DNA from: Poa pratensis
Taxonomy: Eukaryota; Streptophyta; Magnoliopsida; Poales; Poaceae
NCBI GenBank assembly: GCA_947311845.1
Contig: CAMZMU010000075.1
Location: 24,465,421-24,529,420 of the forward strand
Direction: 5' to 3'
DNA length: 64,000 nucleotides
Below, piece by piece: positions 11,650 through 21,770 of the stretch. The notes beneath the pieces were generated by a model. The model did no database searches, was not told where the DNA came from, and was given only the letters and a program-made list of their open reading frames with translations. Position 1 is the stretch's first letter, and every line of letters begins with the position of its first letter. Both the position numbers and the translations under genes were made by a program.

Positions 11650-12963
11650 TGGAGGAAATAATGGAGGAGATTATGGTGCCGAACCAATGGAGGTGGACGA
11701 GAAACTTTTTCCTTTGCACCCAGTGCCGGAGTGGGCGGAGCAAATCATGAAGTTCATAACAGAGGGAAGCTTGCCAAGTGACACAACCGAGGCTAGGAGA
11801 ATCCAAAGGAGGGCAAAGGCGTACACCATCATCAACAAGGAGCTCTATAAAAGAAGCGTAACCGAGGTGTTGCAACGGTGTGTCGAGCCAGCTGAAGGCA
11901 AGGAGATGCTTTTGGAGATCCACCAAGGAGATGTGGTCATCATTGCAGCACAAGAGCTCTGGTGGCCAAGGTGTTCGCATGGGTTCTATTGGCCCACTGC
12001 TCTTGCTGATGCAGAGGACATAGTCCGGAGATGTGAAGGATGCCAAAGGTTTGCCAAGCAGACGCATATGCCAGCCTCGGCGCTCAAAACAATTCCTATC
12101 ACTTGGCCGTTTGCGGTATGGTGTTTGGATATGGTGGGAGAGTTCAAACCAGCCCGAGGTAACATGACGCACATACTGGTGATGGTGGACAAGTTCACCA
12201 AATGGATCGAGGTGAAACCAATCCGGAAGTTGGATGGTCATTCAGCAGTGACTTTTTGAAGGAGATCATTCTGCGATATGGGTACCCCCATAGCATTATC
12301 TCGGACAACGGCACGAACTTTGCTGTTGGAGAATTTGCTCGGTTTTGCATGACAAGGGAATCCGGCTGGACATAGCCTCGGTGGCACATCCGGAGTCTAA
12401 TGGACAAGTGGAAAGATCAAATGCTCTAGTGTTGGCCGGCATCAAGGCTCGGCTCATTGAACCACTGCTGAAAACGCCGGGGTGTTGGATAGATGAGATA
12501 CCAGCAGTACTGTGGGGTCTAAGGACCACGCCAAATCGATCAACTGGCTATACGCCATTTTTTATGGTCTATGGGGCAGAAGCTATGCTACCCACTGACA
12601 TCGAATATGATGCGCCCAGAGTGGCAATGTACACTGAAGCCGAGGCAAAAGAGGCTCGGGAGGATGCAGTAGATCTGCTTGAGGAAGCTAGAGAATTGGC
12701 CTCATCTCGGTCGCAATATACCAACAAGGTCTCCGACGTTATCATAGCCGGAGTGTCAACCCTCGTGTGTTTCACGAGGGAGATTTGGTGCTGAGGCTGG
12801 TGCAGCGCAAGAAAGGTCGGCACAAGTTGTCACCTCCATGGGAGGGACCGTTCATTGTGAGCCGAGCTCTGCTCAATGATTCGTACTATCTTATAGATGC
12901 GCAGGAACCAAGGAAAGATGGGCTGGACAACCCCGGATCAGAGGTCAGCGACCATGGAATATA
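11650..12963 (+). pseudogene. Tat integrase, multiply frameshifted
   Basis: The N-terminal H2C2 zinc region is visible (LLEIHQGD ... HGFYWPTALADAEDIVRRC EGC, about 11910-12050). The catalytic core follows: first Asp in WCLDMVGEF (about 12120), second in SDNGTNFA (about 12300), Glu in HPESNGQVERSN (about 12390). The GPF-like C-terminal module is FHEGDLVLRLV ... WEGPFIVSRAL (about 12767-12875). The core is spread over at least three frames with breaks near 12255, 12345 and 12760. The gene is not translatable as one protein. Confidence 0.85.
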
Positions 12964-13104
12964 GCTCTACTCCGACCTTTCTACTCATGAAGGGCGCAAT
13001 GTATGTACCTCGGTTAATCCTTAATGAAATGTCGGCACTCCGAGGTTGAAGCTCGGGGACTGCCTCGCTCATGTGCTTGTGTTTTATTTCTGTTTGTCAA
13101 TTTC

Positions 13105-13505
13105 GTTCATATGCCGAACTATTTTGAACCTCGTCTCAAACTTCAAGTAATGTATGCTGTGTAACTAATCTTGTGACTCGACTGACGAACGCCGAAATGG
13201 TAGTCAAGAGCAAAGATGAAAAAACGTGGGAAACATGAAAATGGACTCGGGGACTCGGTCCAAAAATATAGTTCGGCATGTGTCGTTTACTAACCCCTGT
13301 CTTTACCTTTCATTTATGTCGGATGATTTTGAAACACACCTCGACATTTGCTAAGTACTGTATGCTATAAACAACAATCTTGTGACTCGACTGTCGAACG
13401 CCAAAATGGTAGACAAGAGCAAAGAATGCCAAGTATAGTAAACACGAAAGTGAACTCGGGGACTCGTTCCAAAAGGGTTCGGCATAAATTTTAGAAAAGC
13501 ATGGT
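13105..13505 (+). repeat. Tandem duplication, two units of about 200 bp
   Basis: 13110-13305 and 13316-13500 are imperfect copies. Both contain CTTGTGACTCGACTG, GAACGCC(G/A)AAATGGTAG, CAAGAGCAAAGA and a CTCGGGGACTCG box. The duplicate lies between integrase and the antisense gene, where there is no coding potential. Confidence 0.8.
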
Positions 13506-13607
13506 TCGGATAGCAAGATAATAGTACTGGTAGCAAGGCAAACTACTTAAGGTATATTACATCTGCACCCGGCATACCGGGGATTTAATGTTTTTCTTGA
13601 GACAAGT

Positions 13608-16600
13608 TCAGGCCTCGGAACCAGAGACCTCGGTCGCCGAAGTTGTGGTAGTGGGATCTCGCTGGAAGAAGCCTCGGGAGCCGAGGGGAGGAGGAACCTC
13701 GGGCGCAGGAACAACCTTGGTCGCGGAAGCAACCTCGGTTGTTGGAGTGGATGCCGGGGTGTCCGTCACGTCGGGGGAGATCACCTCGGTGGCTACGGCT
13801 TTGCCGGACTTGCCCTTGGGGTTCGGAGGTTCGTCGAAGTTGAAGTCATCATCAGAATCTCCGGCCACCTCGGTTGTTTTGCCGGCCTTGCCCTTGGAGC
13901 TCTCAGGCTCGTCGAAGTCAATTTCCTCGCCGTCAGAGCCTTCTTCACCGGACTCTGCTTCCTCGTCCGAGCTCTCTTCATCCTCAGAATAGAGGCGCCC
14001 TTCATCGAAGGTCCGGGTGTTTGCATAACTAGCAAAGAGGTCGGCTGCTGCTTGGCGTTTCTCAATGCCATCAGGAGTGGTGTTCCAAGGAGAGCCCTTG
14101 CGCAGGGAGGTAACCGTGTGGATCTCAACAGATTCATACCAAGACAGCACGAACACCAGGGCCTTGTCCGCTCCAGCCCGAGCTGATGAGCATCTCCACT
14201 CCCGAAGTCTAGCCTCGGCTCCTTTCAGCTTCGTGGCGAGCTCGTCGATGCAAGTGGGAGTCTTAACCTTGGGCCAGAGGGCACGATGGACCTCGATGGC
14301 AGCATCAACCAGTTTAGTTCCAATGGCCCTGAGCGGCCTGATCCGAGCATTAAGGGCGACAAGGTGGTCCTGGATATCCCAGCTTTCGCCGAGGGTTTCT
14401 GTCTCAGCCCTCTTTGCCCGAGCTGCTTGAACTTCTCGGATAGCTTTGTCCTTGGAGTGCTCAAAATGCTCTGAAGAAGACAAAAAGGCTGTCGCTGAAA
14501 TAAGACATACGGTGGCACGGGGTGTAGGTCGGCAGAAAATAAGGAAAAGGGAAAAGAAACTTACTGTCCATTTGGTGATTAATCCGAGTGAGCTCGGACA
14601 ACCAACTTTTCGATGCAGCCCGGAGAGCGATAGTTCGGTTTCGGCCGAGGTGGCGCGGTTCTCCAGGGTCTTGGCAATTTCTTTCTGCTGTTCGGTGGCC
14701 TGGTCTTTGACCTTCATAGCGTCCTCCACAGCAGCTTTGGCTTCATTAGCCCGGTTCAGCTCTTGTTGCAGCCGAGCTATTTCATCTTCGGCTGTCTTCA
14801 ACTTGGAGGCATAATCTTTGTCGCTCTGCTCCTTTGCTGATAGAAGAGTCCGGTGAGACTTCTTCAGTGTGTTGTGATCCAGCAGGAGGTTCTTGAAGAT
14901 TTTGGTCCGAGCATTGTTGCACTCCTGAAAAAATAGAGAGATCAGTTCGGCGGAAAGAGATTTGACACGAATATTGAAAAGTTACATTTCGAAGAAATCC
15001 GAGGTCTTTTTAGCACCCGAGGCCCAATTGAGTCCCGGGGACTCGGCGTTGGCCTCGGGGACTCAGCATTGGGAAATGACAAGTTTTTGAGATTCAAGCC
15101 GAGCAATTTTAACTCGGTGGAGTGTCAATTGCTCAACCCGAATCTCGGGGACTGGGAATAGTGTATGTTTGTCATTTGGTTTCAAAGGAAGAAAGAGAGT
15201 TGCGTAAAGAAACTTACCGATGCCTTCTTGCTGCAATCAAGGACCGCAGTCTGCATGTTGTAAATGGACTGGAGCACGGCGCTAGGTCCAGCTGGATGCT
15301 CAGAGGTCGGATTAGAGGAGACCTCGGCAGTGTCAGCCGAGTTCCAGTCCATGTCGTAGTGCTTCTCCGAGCCTAAGCTGTTCCCGCTCTTGGTCCGGAG
15401 TTGCCCGACCTCCCAGCTGCTGATGTTCGGCTGGATGGTAGCAGCGAAAAGAGCTCGGGAGGTGGCGACCTGAGAGCTCGAAGGCGCGGTCTTGGTCAAG
15501 GTGGACTTCGGCGCGGGACATGCGGCACCAGTTGGGTGCTCGCAGCCTTGGGCCCGGTGGCGGTGGCGGCATCGGAGTTTGCTGTGGCTGTTTGGGGGGC
15601 TCAACATTTGGAGCTGAATCTTTCTGCTGCTGCTGAAGCTTTTGCTTCTGCAGTCGTTGTTGTTGTTGCTTCTTCTGCTGCTGTTGCTGCTGGTTGCGCG
15701 CAGCTTGAGACTTGGGGGAGAGCCGAGGCTCCAGCACGGTCTTAGCCGGAGTCTTGGCGCGATCTGTCTCCGCATCCTTCTGAGGACGCGGAGGAGTCTG
15801 ATCTCGGCGGGGAGCGAGTGTCCCAGGCCGGAGTCAGAGCTCGGCGGTGGAAGTTCGGCGGAGGCGACACGCACCGGGGAGGAGATGGTCCTCTCCGGGC
15901 TGTGGATGTCAACGGACCGTTCTGGAGGAGAGGCTCTGGCGGGGCTGCCGAGGTTAACCTCGACCTCGGTTGTCTGAGATTCAACCACTGGAGGCAGTGG
16001 TGAATGTATCGAGCTGTGGCTCTGTTTGATCTGCCGAGCCGGGCTAGACGAAAAAGAAAGATTAAGTTAGAGTAAAAAGCTTAACCTCGGAACAGCGTGA
16101 GGTAAAAAGGAGCAAGGTGACTTACGCATCTTCCTCCACGGGGCCTCGTTTCTTGTGCCTCGCCGAGGTCTTCTTGGCACGCTTGGCTTTGGGCGCTGCA
16201 GTCTCCGAGGTCTTGGAAGCCTCGGCATCCGAGGTACCGGGTCCTGAGCGCTTCCGGGAAGCTGCAGACGCTGGATGAAAGTTCTTATATGTTGGAGGAG
16301 CATAGAAATTGGAATAACATTGACAGGTTCCAGAATTTGGCAATCGTCATCGTCATCATCGGGCCAATCCTGGATGGACGATCGAACTGGTGGGCGGTGC
16401 GATGGGCAACCGCGAGTCTTACCCGAGGTGGCCTTGGGAATAGGGAGGTGATCCTCATTGTCCGGATCTTCAGCCTCGGCGGCGGCCGGAATAGGCAGGT
16501 CGGGAGTCCACTCCTTAGAAGAAAGGGGGCCATCCTCGATTTCCTGTCGAGTGAACTTCTGCAGAGGTGGCAAGTAAAACCGAGTTAGCACAAGAATCAA

Positions 16601-17571
16601 TACAAGGTCGGGGTGAAAATGAAACCGAGGAATATTATACGCCGGGTAAGGTACACTTACTTGGCTGGAAGGTGATCTCGGTCATAGGGCTTGACACCCC
16701 ATTTCCACTTATCGGGCATGGTGGTCTTGGCGATGGCCCGGATGCGCCTCTTCACTTCGGAGTCATCGAGTTCAAGTGCTGTCCGAGTGGGATCGTAGCG
16801 GCCACTCATGTGGCAGATCTTATGGGCCCGCGCTTGTAAAGGGTTAACTCGGCGGGTGATCATGGTGCGCAAGATGTCATCTGCCCCCAACTTTTCTCCT
16901 GGAGGGACATCATGGTTTGGTGGATCAGTAGAACCTCGGGAGCGTCGGGTGCAGGCTCATAATCCCAGTTGAGTTGGGCAGCGGGGGTTCCGATGGTGAA
17001 CTCCGGCAAGTTGATGAGGTCTTCGGTGCCCGGGTTCTTCACATAGAAGAAGGAGCGTTGCCATTTCGGCAGGAGTCCAGGCCCTGAATCCGAGGAAACT
17101 CAGAGAGGCGCCGAGGTGAAATCGAGGCCGCCCCGCAAGCGGTCATCTCCTTGTCCACGACCTTCTTGTTCGGGACACTTTGTTTCTTGAGCTGGAAGTA
17201 CTTGGCCCAGGACTCGATGCTTGGCCATAATCCGAGGTAACCCTCGGAAAAGGTTGCGTAGGCCGAAAGTTGGAGGATGGCATTGGCGGGCAGGTGGTGT
17301 GGTTGTAGCCCAAAGGTGTCCAAGAAATCCCGGAAGAATTTCCCGGCCGGGAGCCCGAAACCACGTTCGAAGTGATCCAGGAAGACGACCCGCTCCCCGG
17401 ATTCCACCTCGGGTTCGATATCTTCTTTCTTCGGAACCCGGCAGATGAGTTTGGCCGGGATCCGCCGTGAATCTCGGAGCCACTTGATGTCGACCTCCGT
17501 GACATCAGATCCCTCCCAGCTACCTCGTTCTCCAGGTGCTCCTTCCTCGGCGGATCCGAGGCAGAAGACAT
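13608..17571 (-). pseudogene. Antisense Tat gene with Transposase_28-like ('putative gypsy type transposon') domain
   Basis: The gene runs opposite to gag-pol. The start ATG at 17571 follows a 5'UTR intron (17990-17584, donor GTGAGT, acceptor TTCTGCAG). The first exon encodes FERGFGLPAGKFFRDFLD, FGLQPHHLPANAILQLSA and a SEGYLGLWPSIE block (about 17390-17180), diagnostic of the plant Transposase_28 family. Further minus-strand blocks follow: VKNPGTEDLINLPEF (about 17035), RAHKICHMSGRYDPTRTALE (about 16810), an acidic region (16600-16070), a poly-Gln tract (about 15700-15610), and a coiled coil then Glu-rich tail ending at 13608. Frameshifts are visible near 17505, 17060 and 16895; splice phases between blocks do not all close. 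Function of this protein family is unknown. Confidence 0.78.
15605..15702 (-). repeat. CAG/CAA poly-Gln-coding tract in the antisense gene
   Basis: The minus strand reads runs of CAG/CAA/AAG giving Gln-rich sequence with scattered Lys. This low-complexity stretch explains several spurious Leu-rich plus-strand ORFs. Confidence 0.85.
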
Positions 17572-17583
17572 GTTGACGCTTTC

Positions 17584-17990
17584 CTGCAGAAGAGGGAGGT
17601 TCAACCGGGGTAAGTACCTCGGACAGTTCAGGATAGCCGGGGTAAATACCTCGGATCATTCGAGACAGCCGGGCTAAAGGATTTAGGCGGGAAACACGTT
17701 TCTACCACTGCGAGATACTAGCACAGATCTACCGATGAGCTAAAAAGGAAAATAAACTCAAGTTCGTCAAGGGGCAAAACTAAGAGGACATCGCGGTGGA
17801 TGTATCTGAAACGAGTCTAGGTGAGATCTAAAAGTGCTAAAAGAATGCGAAAGTGGAGCATCGGGTTCATCAAGTTCATCGGATTCATCAAGTTTATCGG
17901 ATTCATCAAGTTCATCGGATTCATCAAGATCCTCGAGTTCATCGAAGGATGAACATGTTCATGGCCATGGAGGGGAAACGAAGAACTCAC
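17584..17990 (-). other. 5'UTR intron of the antisense Tat gene
   Basis: On the minus strand, donor GTGAGT (17990-17985) follows CTTCCCCG, and acceptor CTTCTGCAG ends at 17584, 13 bases before the ATG at 17571. The arrangement resembles a normal plant leader intron. Confidence 0.6.
17863..17948. repeat. 9/18-bp minisatellite in the leader intron
   Basis: TTCATCAAG and TTCATCGGA alternate about nine times with few changes. It is inside the predicted 5'UTR intron of the antisense gene. Confidence 0.88.
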
Positions 17991-18218
17991 CGGGGAAGAA
18001 CGCGAAGGATCGGCGGCGAGTCGATGGCGCAAGGCGCAGCGCGCGTACTCCGGTGCGGCGAGGCGCTCGACGGCGGTGCGGAACGGTGCTGCAGAACGGC
18101 GATGTGGCGGCGCAAGGTGCGGTGCGTGACACCAGCGAGGGCTCGACGGCGGCGCTGGAAGCGGAGGGCACGAAGCGACGAGTGAACGGGGAAGGAGATG
18201 AAGTCCTGCCCTGGGCCC

Positions 18219-18227
18219 CTATTTATA
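18219..18227 (-). promoter_or_regulatory. TATA box of the antisense Tat promoter
   Basis: The minus strand reads GTTATAAATAGGGGCCC, a canonical plant TATA box, about 230 bp upstream of the leader intron donor and about 650 bp upstream of the antisense ATG. Flanking DNA is GC-rich. Confidence 0.65.
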
Positions 18228-18238
18228 ACCGCGTGCGG

Positions 18239-18738
18239 TAACTGCGAACTACCGCGCGGTTACCGGGAGGACGCGGGATCGTGTGCGGGCGAGCGTGCAG
18301 TTGCGGCAGTTGTGGCCGCACGATCGGCCACATCGTGGGCCACAGGACGGCAACCACCAGCGCCGGATTTTCTGTGCTGGTCAGCGCGAGAATCGAGGGG
18401 TCGTGGGCGGTCAAGTTGGTCAAGTACTTGAGTGCGCGTGTGCACTGTTTGGTGGGTCCGGCTGACGAAGGCGGCGTGTGGTCAGGACCTGTCTTTCAGA
18501 GGTCTGGATTTCGAGGTCCGGGCAGAGATTCTTCGCCACGTGCCTCGGAAAAACTTGAGGCAAGATGGTGCTGAGTCAAACAGTTCGAAAAAGTCGTATT
18601 GCCGATCAACCTCGGATTAGATTATGGACTGTGGGAAGTACCTCGGCAGAGCTATGTTGGAGGTCGGTTTTAGAGGTGGTGCCTTGTTTATTTTTGAACC
18701 TGCTACGGCCCTCCATCCGAGGTCGTAGGACCGCAACA
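18239..18738. other. Upstream region of the antisense promoter, no coding sequence
   Basis: GC-rich sequence lies between the antisense TATA box and the PPT. The overlapping short ORFs on both strands are composition artefacts. It probably holds antisense promoter elements. Confidence 0.5.
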
Positions 18739-18752
18739 GCTTCGGGGACTAA
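18739..18752 (+). other. Polypurine tract region of Tat element
   Basis: GCTTCGGGGACTAA immediately precedes the 3' LTR. It is the position of plus-strand priming and contains the TCGGGGACT box repeated elsewhere in the element. Confidence 0.6.
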
Positions 18753-19855
18753 TATCGGGGGGCTACCCCCGGGTAGGGTCAAGACTTGGCATAAGTTGAG
18801 TTTAAAGGTGTGCCGAGGTACGGAAAGGGCCGACCTATCTTGGCCCAGAGGGGTCCGAGGTGTCCCGTTGGCCTGGGCCGAGGTTCACTGTCCAAGCTAA
18901 GGTTCACTGTCCGAGCTGTGATCAGCCGACCTAACTACCTCGGTGCTATGATTTGTATTGTGAGTGCAGGAGAAGCTATTTGAAGGAAGTAATGTCCGAC
19001 CTGGTCGGATCTTAAGTACAAGACCCGAGGTAAGGAGCGGGAGCAAGACCTGAGCTAACCAGGGCAAGAGGCCGTAGGTCGGGCAGGAGTCAATGCTCCT
19101 GTCACTTCCCGCCTGACACGGGAGCGTCTGTCACGGAGCCTGGCAGAGGCGTGCCCCGGGTTCGGCGGGGCTGCACGTCTCTGACCGCTGACCACGCGAG
19201 ATCCGGGGAAAAGGCTACGAGGTAGCACGGCGTGGCTACGTCCTGTCTCTGTCAGAAGGAGACAGGCTAGCTCTGCCGTTGTGCAGCAGGGGATGGGCAG
19301 GCCATGTCTTGTCCCTGACAGGAGTACGATGATGACCAAAGCAGAGGCATGGCTACAGTGTTCAGTGAGGGGTACAACGGTAACTCGGCTGGCCTATTTA
19401 ATGGGCTTCACCCCTCCTGCTTGAGGGATCGATCGACAGAGGAGGAGAGGGATATATATATAGAGAGAGAGGAACCTCGGAACCCCCGGAGATACCTCGG
19501 ATCTAGCTCGGAGTTCCTTCTTCCTCCCTTGTAGCTCCTTCTTTTACCTCAAGTTCTCACCATTGTAGCATCACACAGCTCGAGGAGCAGCTTGTACTTG
19601 TCGCCTTGAGCTATACACCGAGTAGGATAGTGCTGCAGTAGGGGTGTTACCTCCACAAGAGGGCCCCGAAGCAGGGTACATCGTGGTGTGCTTTGTGTTC
19701 TTGGTTTCTTGGTTTCTCGTTCAGGTTCTTGCGGTTTCTTGCGTGTTCTTGCTTGTGCACTTCTTGAGTGCATAAACCCTCCCCGGATTCCCCCAACGAC
19801 CATTCGGCCCCATCTTAGCCATACCTATGGCATCTGCCGTGATCCCACCACGACA
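18753..19855 (+). repeat. 3' LTR of Tat element
   Basis: Starts TATCGGGGGGC, so the conserved terminal TG has become TA; ends CACGACA. The rest matches the 5' LTR at about 99% by eye, with most differences being transitions. Confidence 0.9.
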
Positions 19856-21715
19856 ATGAAGTTCAAGTAGATTCATGAAGACGGAGCGCAGCAAGGCTCT
19901 CCCATCCAATCATGGTGTATGGGGGAGTATTTGAAGAAGTCTTCATCAAGCATGTGTTAGCAAGCACAATCAAGAAAGGTGTTCCAACTTGAGGGAGTCA
20001 AGATCGTCATCATCTAGCTCAAGTGGAATGCGCAAGGCAAAGGTATGATCTTGATAGGGTTTCTATTTAACGGTCTCGTGGTGTTAGTGGGAGACTGGGT
20101 TATAGGATAGACGGCGTACTATCAAGAGGGGCTCTCAAGTGAGTAACTTGATCGCATCTTTGTGGAGAGCTCAAACCTTTGCATACTTGGCATTTCATCT
20201 TTCTTGGTTCTTATTTGGCTTTTATCCATGTGAGGACTTAGAGCTTGTGTTCATCTCCATACCAAGCTCTAATGCATCAAAAACGGATTTCATATGTATA
20301 TCTTATTGCGTTTTTGATGTTCAAGGTTTTACCGGTTTGTCTTTTCTAAGAGAGGTCAAACTCTCTACTTGTGGTTTCCTCCTCACATGATGTAATATGA
20401 TGTGTATATGCATAATCTTGTAGAGCTTGTGAGTATCTTCTAACAAGCCCAAGATCATAGAAAACGGAGTCCGGATGAGAAACATATTGCGGTTTTGGTT
20501 TGGAGATTTTATCGGTTGTTCTTTTATCGAGAGGTATAACCTTTCCCAATTTGGTTTTATCCTCCATTGTTGGACTATGATGTTTCTCTGCATGATCTTG
20601 TAAAGCTCTTCGTCGTGATTCCAACGAGCCCAAGAACATCGAAAACAGAGTCCGGATGATCAAGATATGATCGTTTTCGTGTCGGGTGTGTTTGCTGTTT
20701 TTCCAGGCCAGCCCAGAGTCTGGGCGCCTCTGCTGGTAGGCCGGCCTACAGGCCAGCCAGGCCGGCTCCCAGGCCGGGCTCGCGATTTTTTAGCATAACA
20801 GTTGGTTTCGGGGAACCTATTTAAGGGGCCTTCTTCCCCAATGGTTCCCTAACTTTTTGAGCTTGTTTTCCCCTTTTTCTCCTCCATTGTTGACCTTTGG
20901 AAAAGCTTGCCCCCTTTCAATCCCTCCCATTATTCTTGCATATCATTGAGAGAAAGTGAGAAGAGATCAAGATCTACATTTCCACCAATCCATCTCTCCT
21001 CTAAGTGAGGAGAACCTAGTAGATCTTGATCTTGGAGTTCTTGGTGTTTCTCCTCCTTTGTTCTTCCTCTCTTCTCCCCCATAAGTATTAGTTGCTTTTG
21101 GTGGGATTTGAGAGTGAAGGATTTGAGCACTTCTTGTGTTCTTGAAATTGCATTTTGTTGCATCGGTTTGCTCTCTCCACGAGGATTCGTGGAAGTTAAA
21201 GTTCGTGAGCTTATTACTCTTGGGTCGTTGGACCCTACACGGTGATTGAGACCTTTTGTGGTCACTTGGGAGCTCCCAATCCTTTTGTAGGTTGTGCCTC
21301 AAGATTGTTGTAAGGGACTCGATTTCCGCCCAAAAGGAAATCAATAGTGGAAGGTGAACCGAGCTTTTGTGCAAGGTTCATCGGAGAATAGGGTGAGGCC
21401 ATTTATGGCGTCTTGAGTTTGAAACTCACACCCCTCCAACACGACGTACTCCCCTCAAAGGAGGAACTCGGGAATACATCATCGTCTCCGCGTGCCTCGG
21501 TTATTTCTATACCCGAGCTCTTTACTTATGCAATTTACATTGTGATAGTCTTCGTGCTTGAAGTCTATATCTTGCTATCACTTTGTTACTTGTCTTGCTT
21601 AGCACAAATTGTTGGTGCACATAGGTGAACCTAGTATATTTAGGTTGTTGGCTTGTTAATTTAAACACCTAGTTTTATTCTGCAATTATCAAGCCTAAAC
21701 CAGAAAGTCCTTTCA
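19856..21715 (+). repeat. 5' LTR of copia copy B, second segment
   Basis: Resumes with the duplicated ATGAA and aligns with about 29523-31443, ending GTCCTTTCA. About 45 bp near the end, present in the 3' LTR, are missing here. Confidence 0.87.
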
Positions 21716-21716
21716 A

Positions 21717-21733
21717 TTGGTATTAGAGACTGG
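21717..21733 (+). other. Primer-binding site of copia copy B
   Basis: TTGGTATTAGAGACTGG directly follows the LTR. It corresponds to the usual copia PBS TGGTATCAGAGC (initiator Met-tRNA) with a C-to-T change and a degenerate end. Confidence 0.7.
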
Positions 21734-21770
21734 GCTCTCTTTTTGGGCTTTACTGCCTAGAGAGTAAAAG

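Larger units (their letters stand above)
7299..19855 (+). mobile_element. Tat-lineage Ty3/gypsy LTR retrotransposon, 12.6 kb, internally deleted
   Basis: LTRs of about 1.1 kb (7299-8400 and 18753-19855) are flanked by a perfect target duplication ATGAA (7294-7298, 19856-19860). By eye the LTRs differ by about 11 substitutions and 2-3 short indels, near 1%. Order inside: PBS, gag, archaeal-type RNase H, integrase, a spacer with repeated boxes, an antisense gene, PPT. Gag followed by the extra RNase H with an antisense Transposase_28 gene near the 3' LTR is the arrangement of the plant Tat lineage. Protease, reverse transcriptase and the first RNase H are absent, and remaining frames are broken, so it is non-autonomous. 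Confidence 0.9.

Noticed and set aside
15401..15984. Plus-strand Leu/Ala-rich ORFs
   Set aside because: Antisense readings of the CAG/CAA poly-Gln region of the minus-strand Tat gene.
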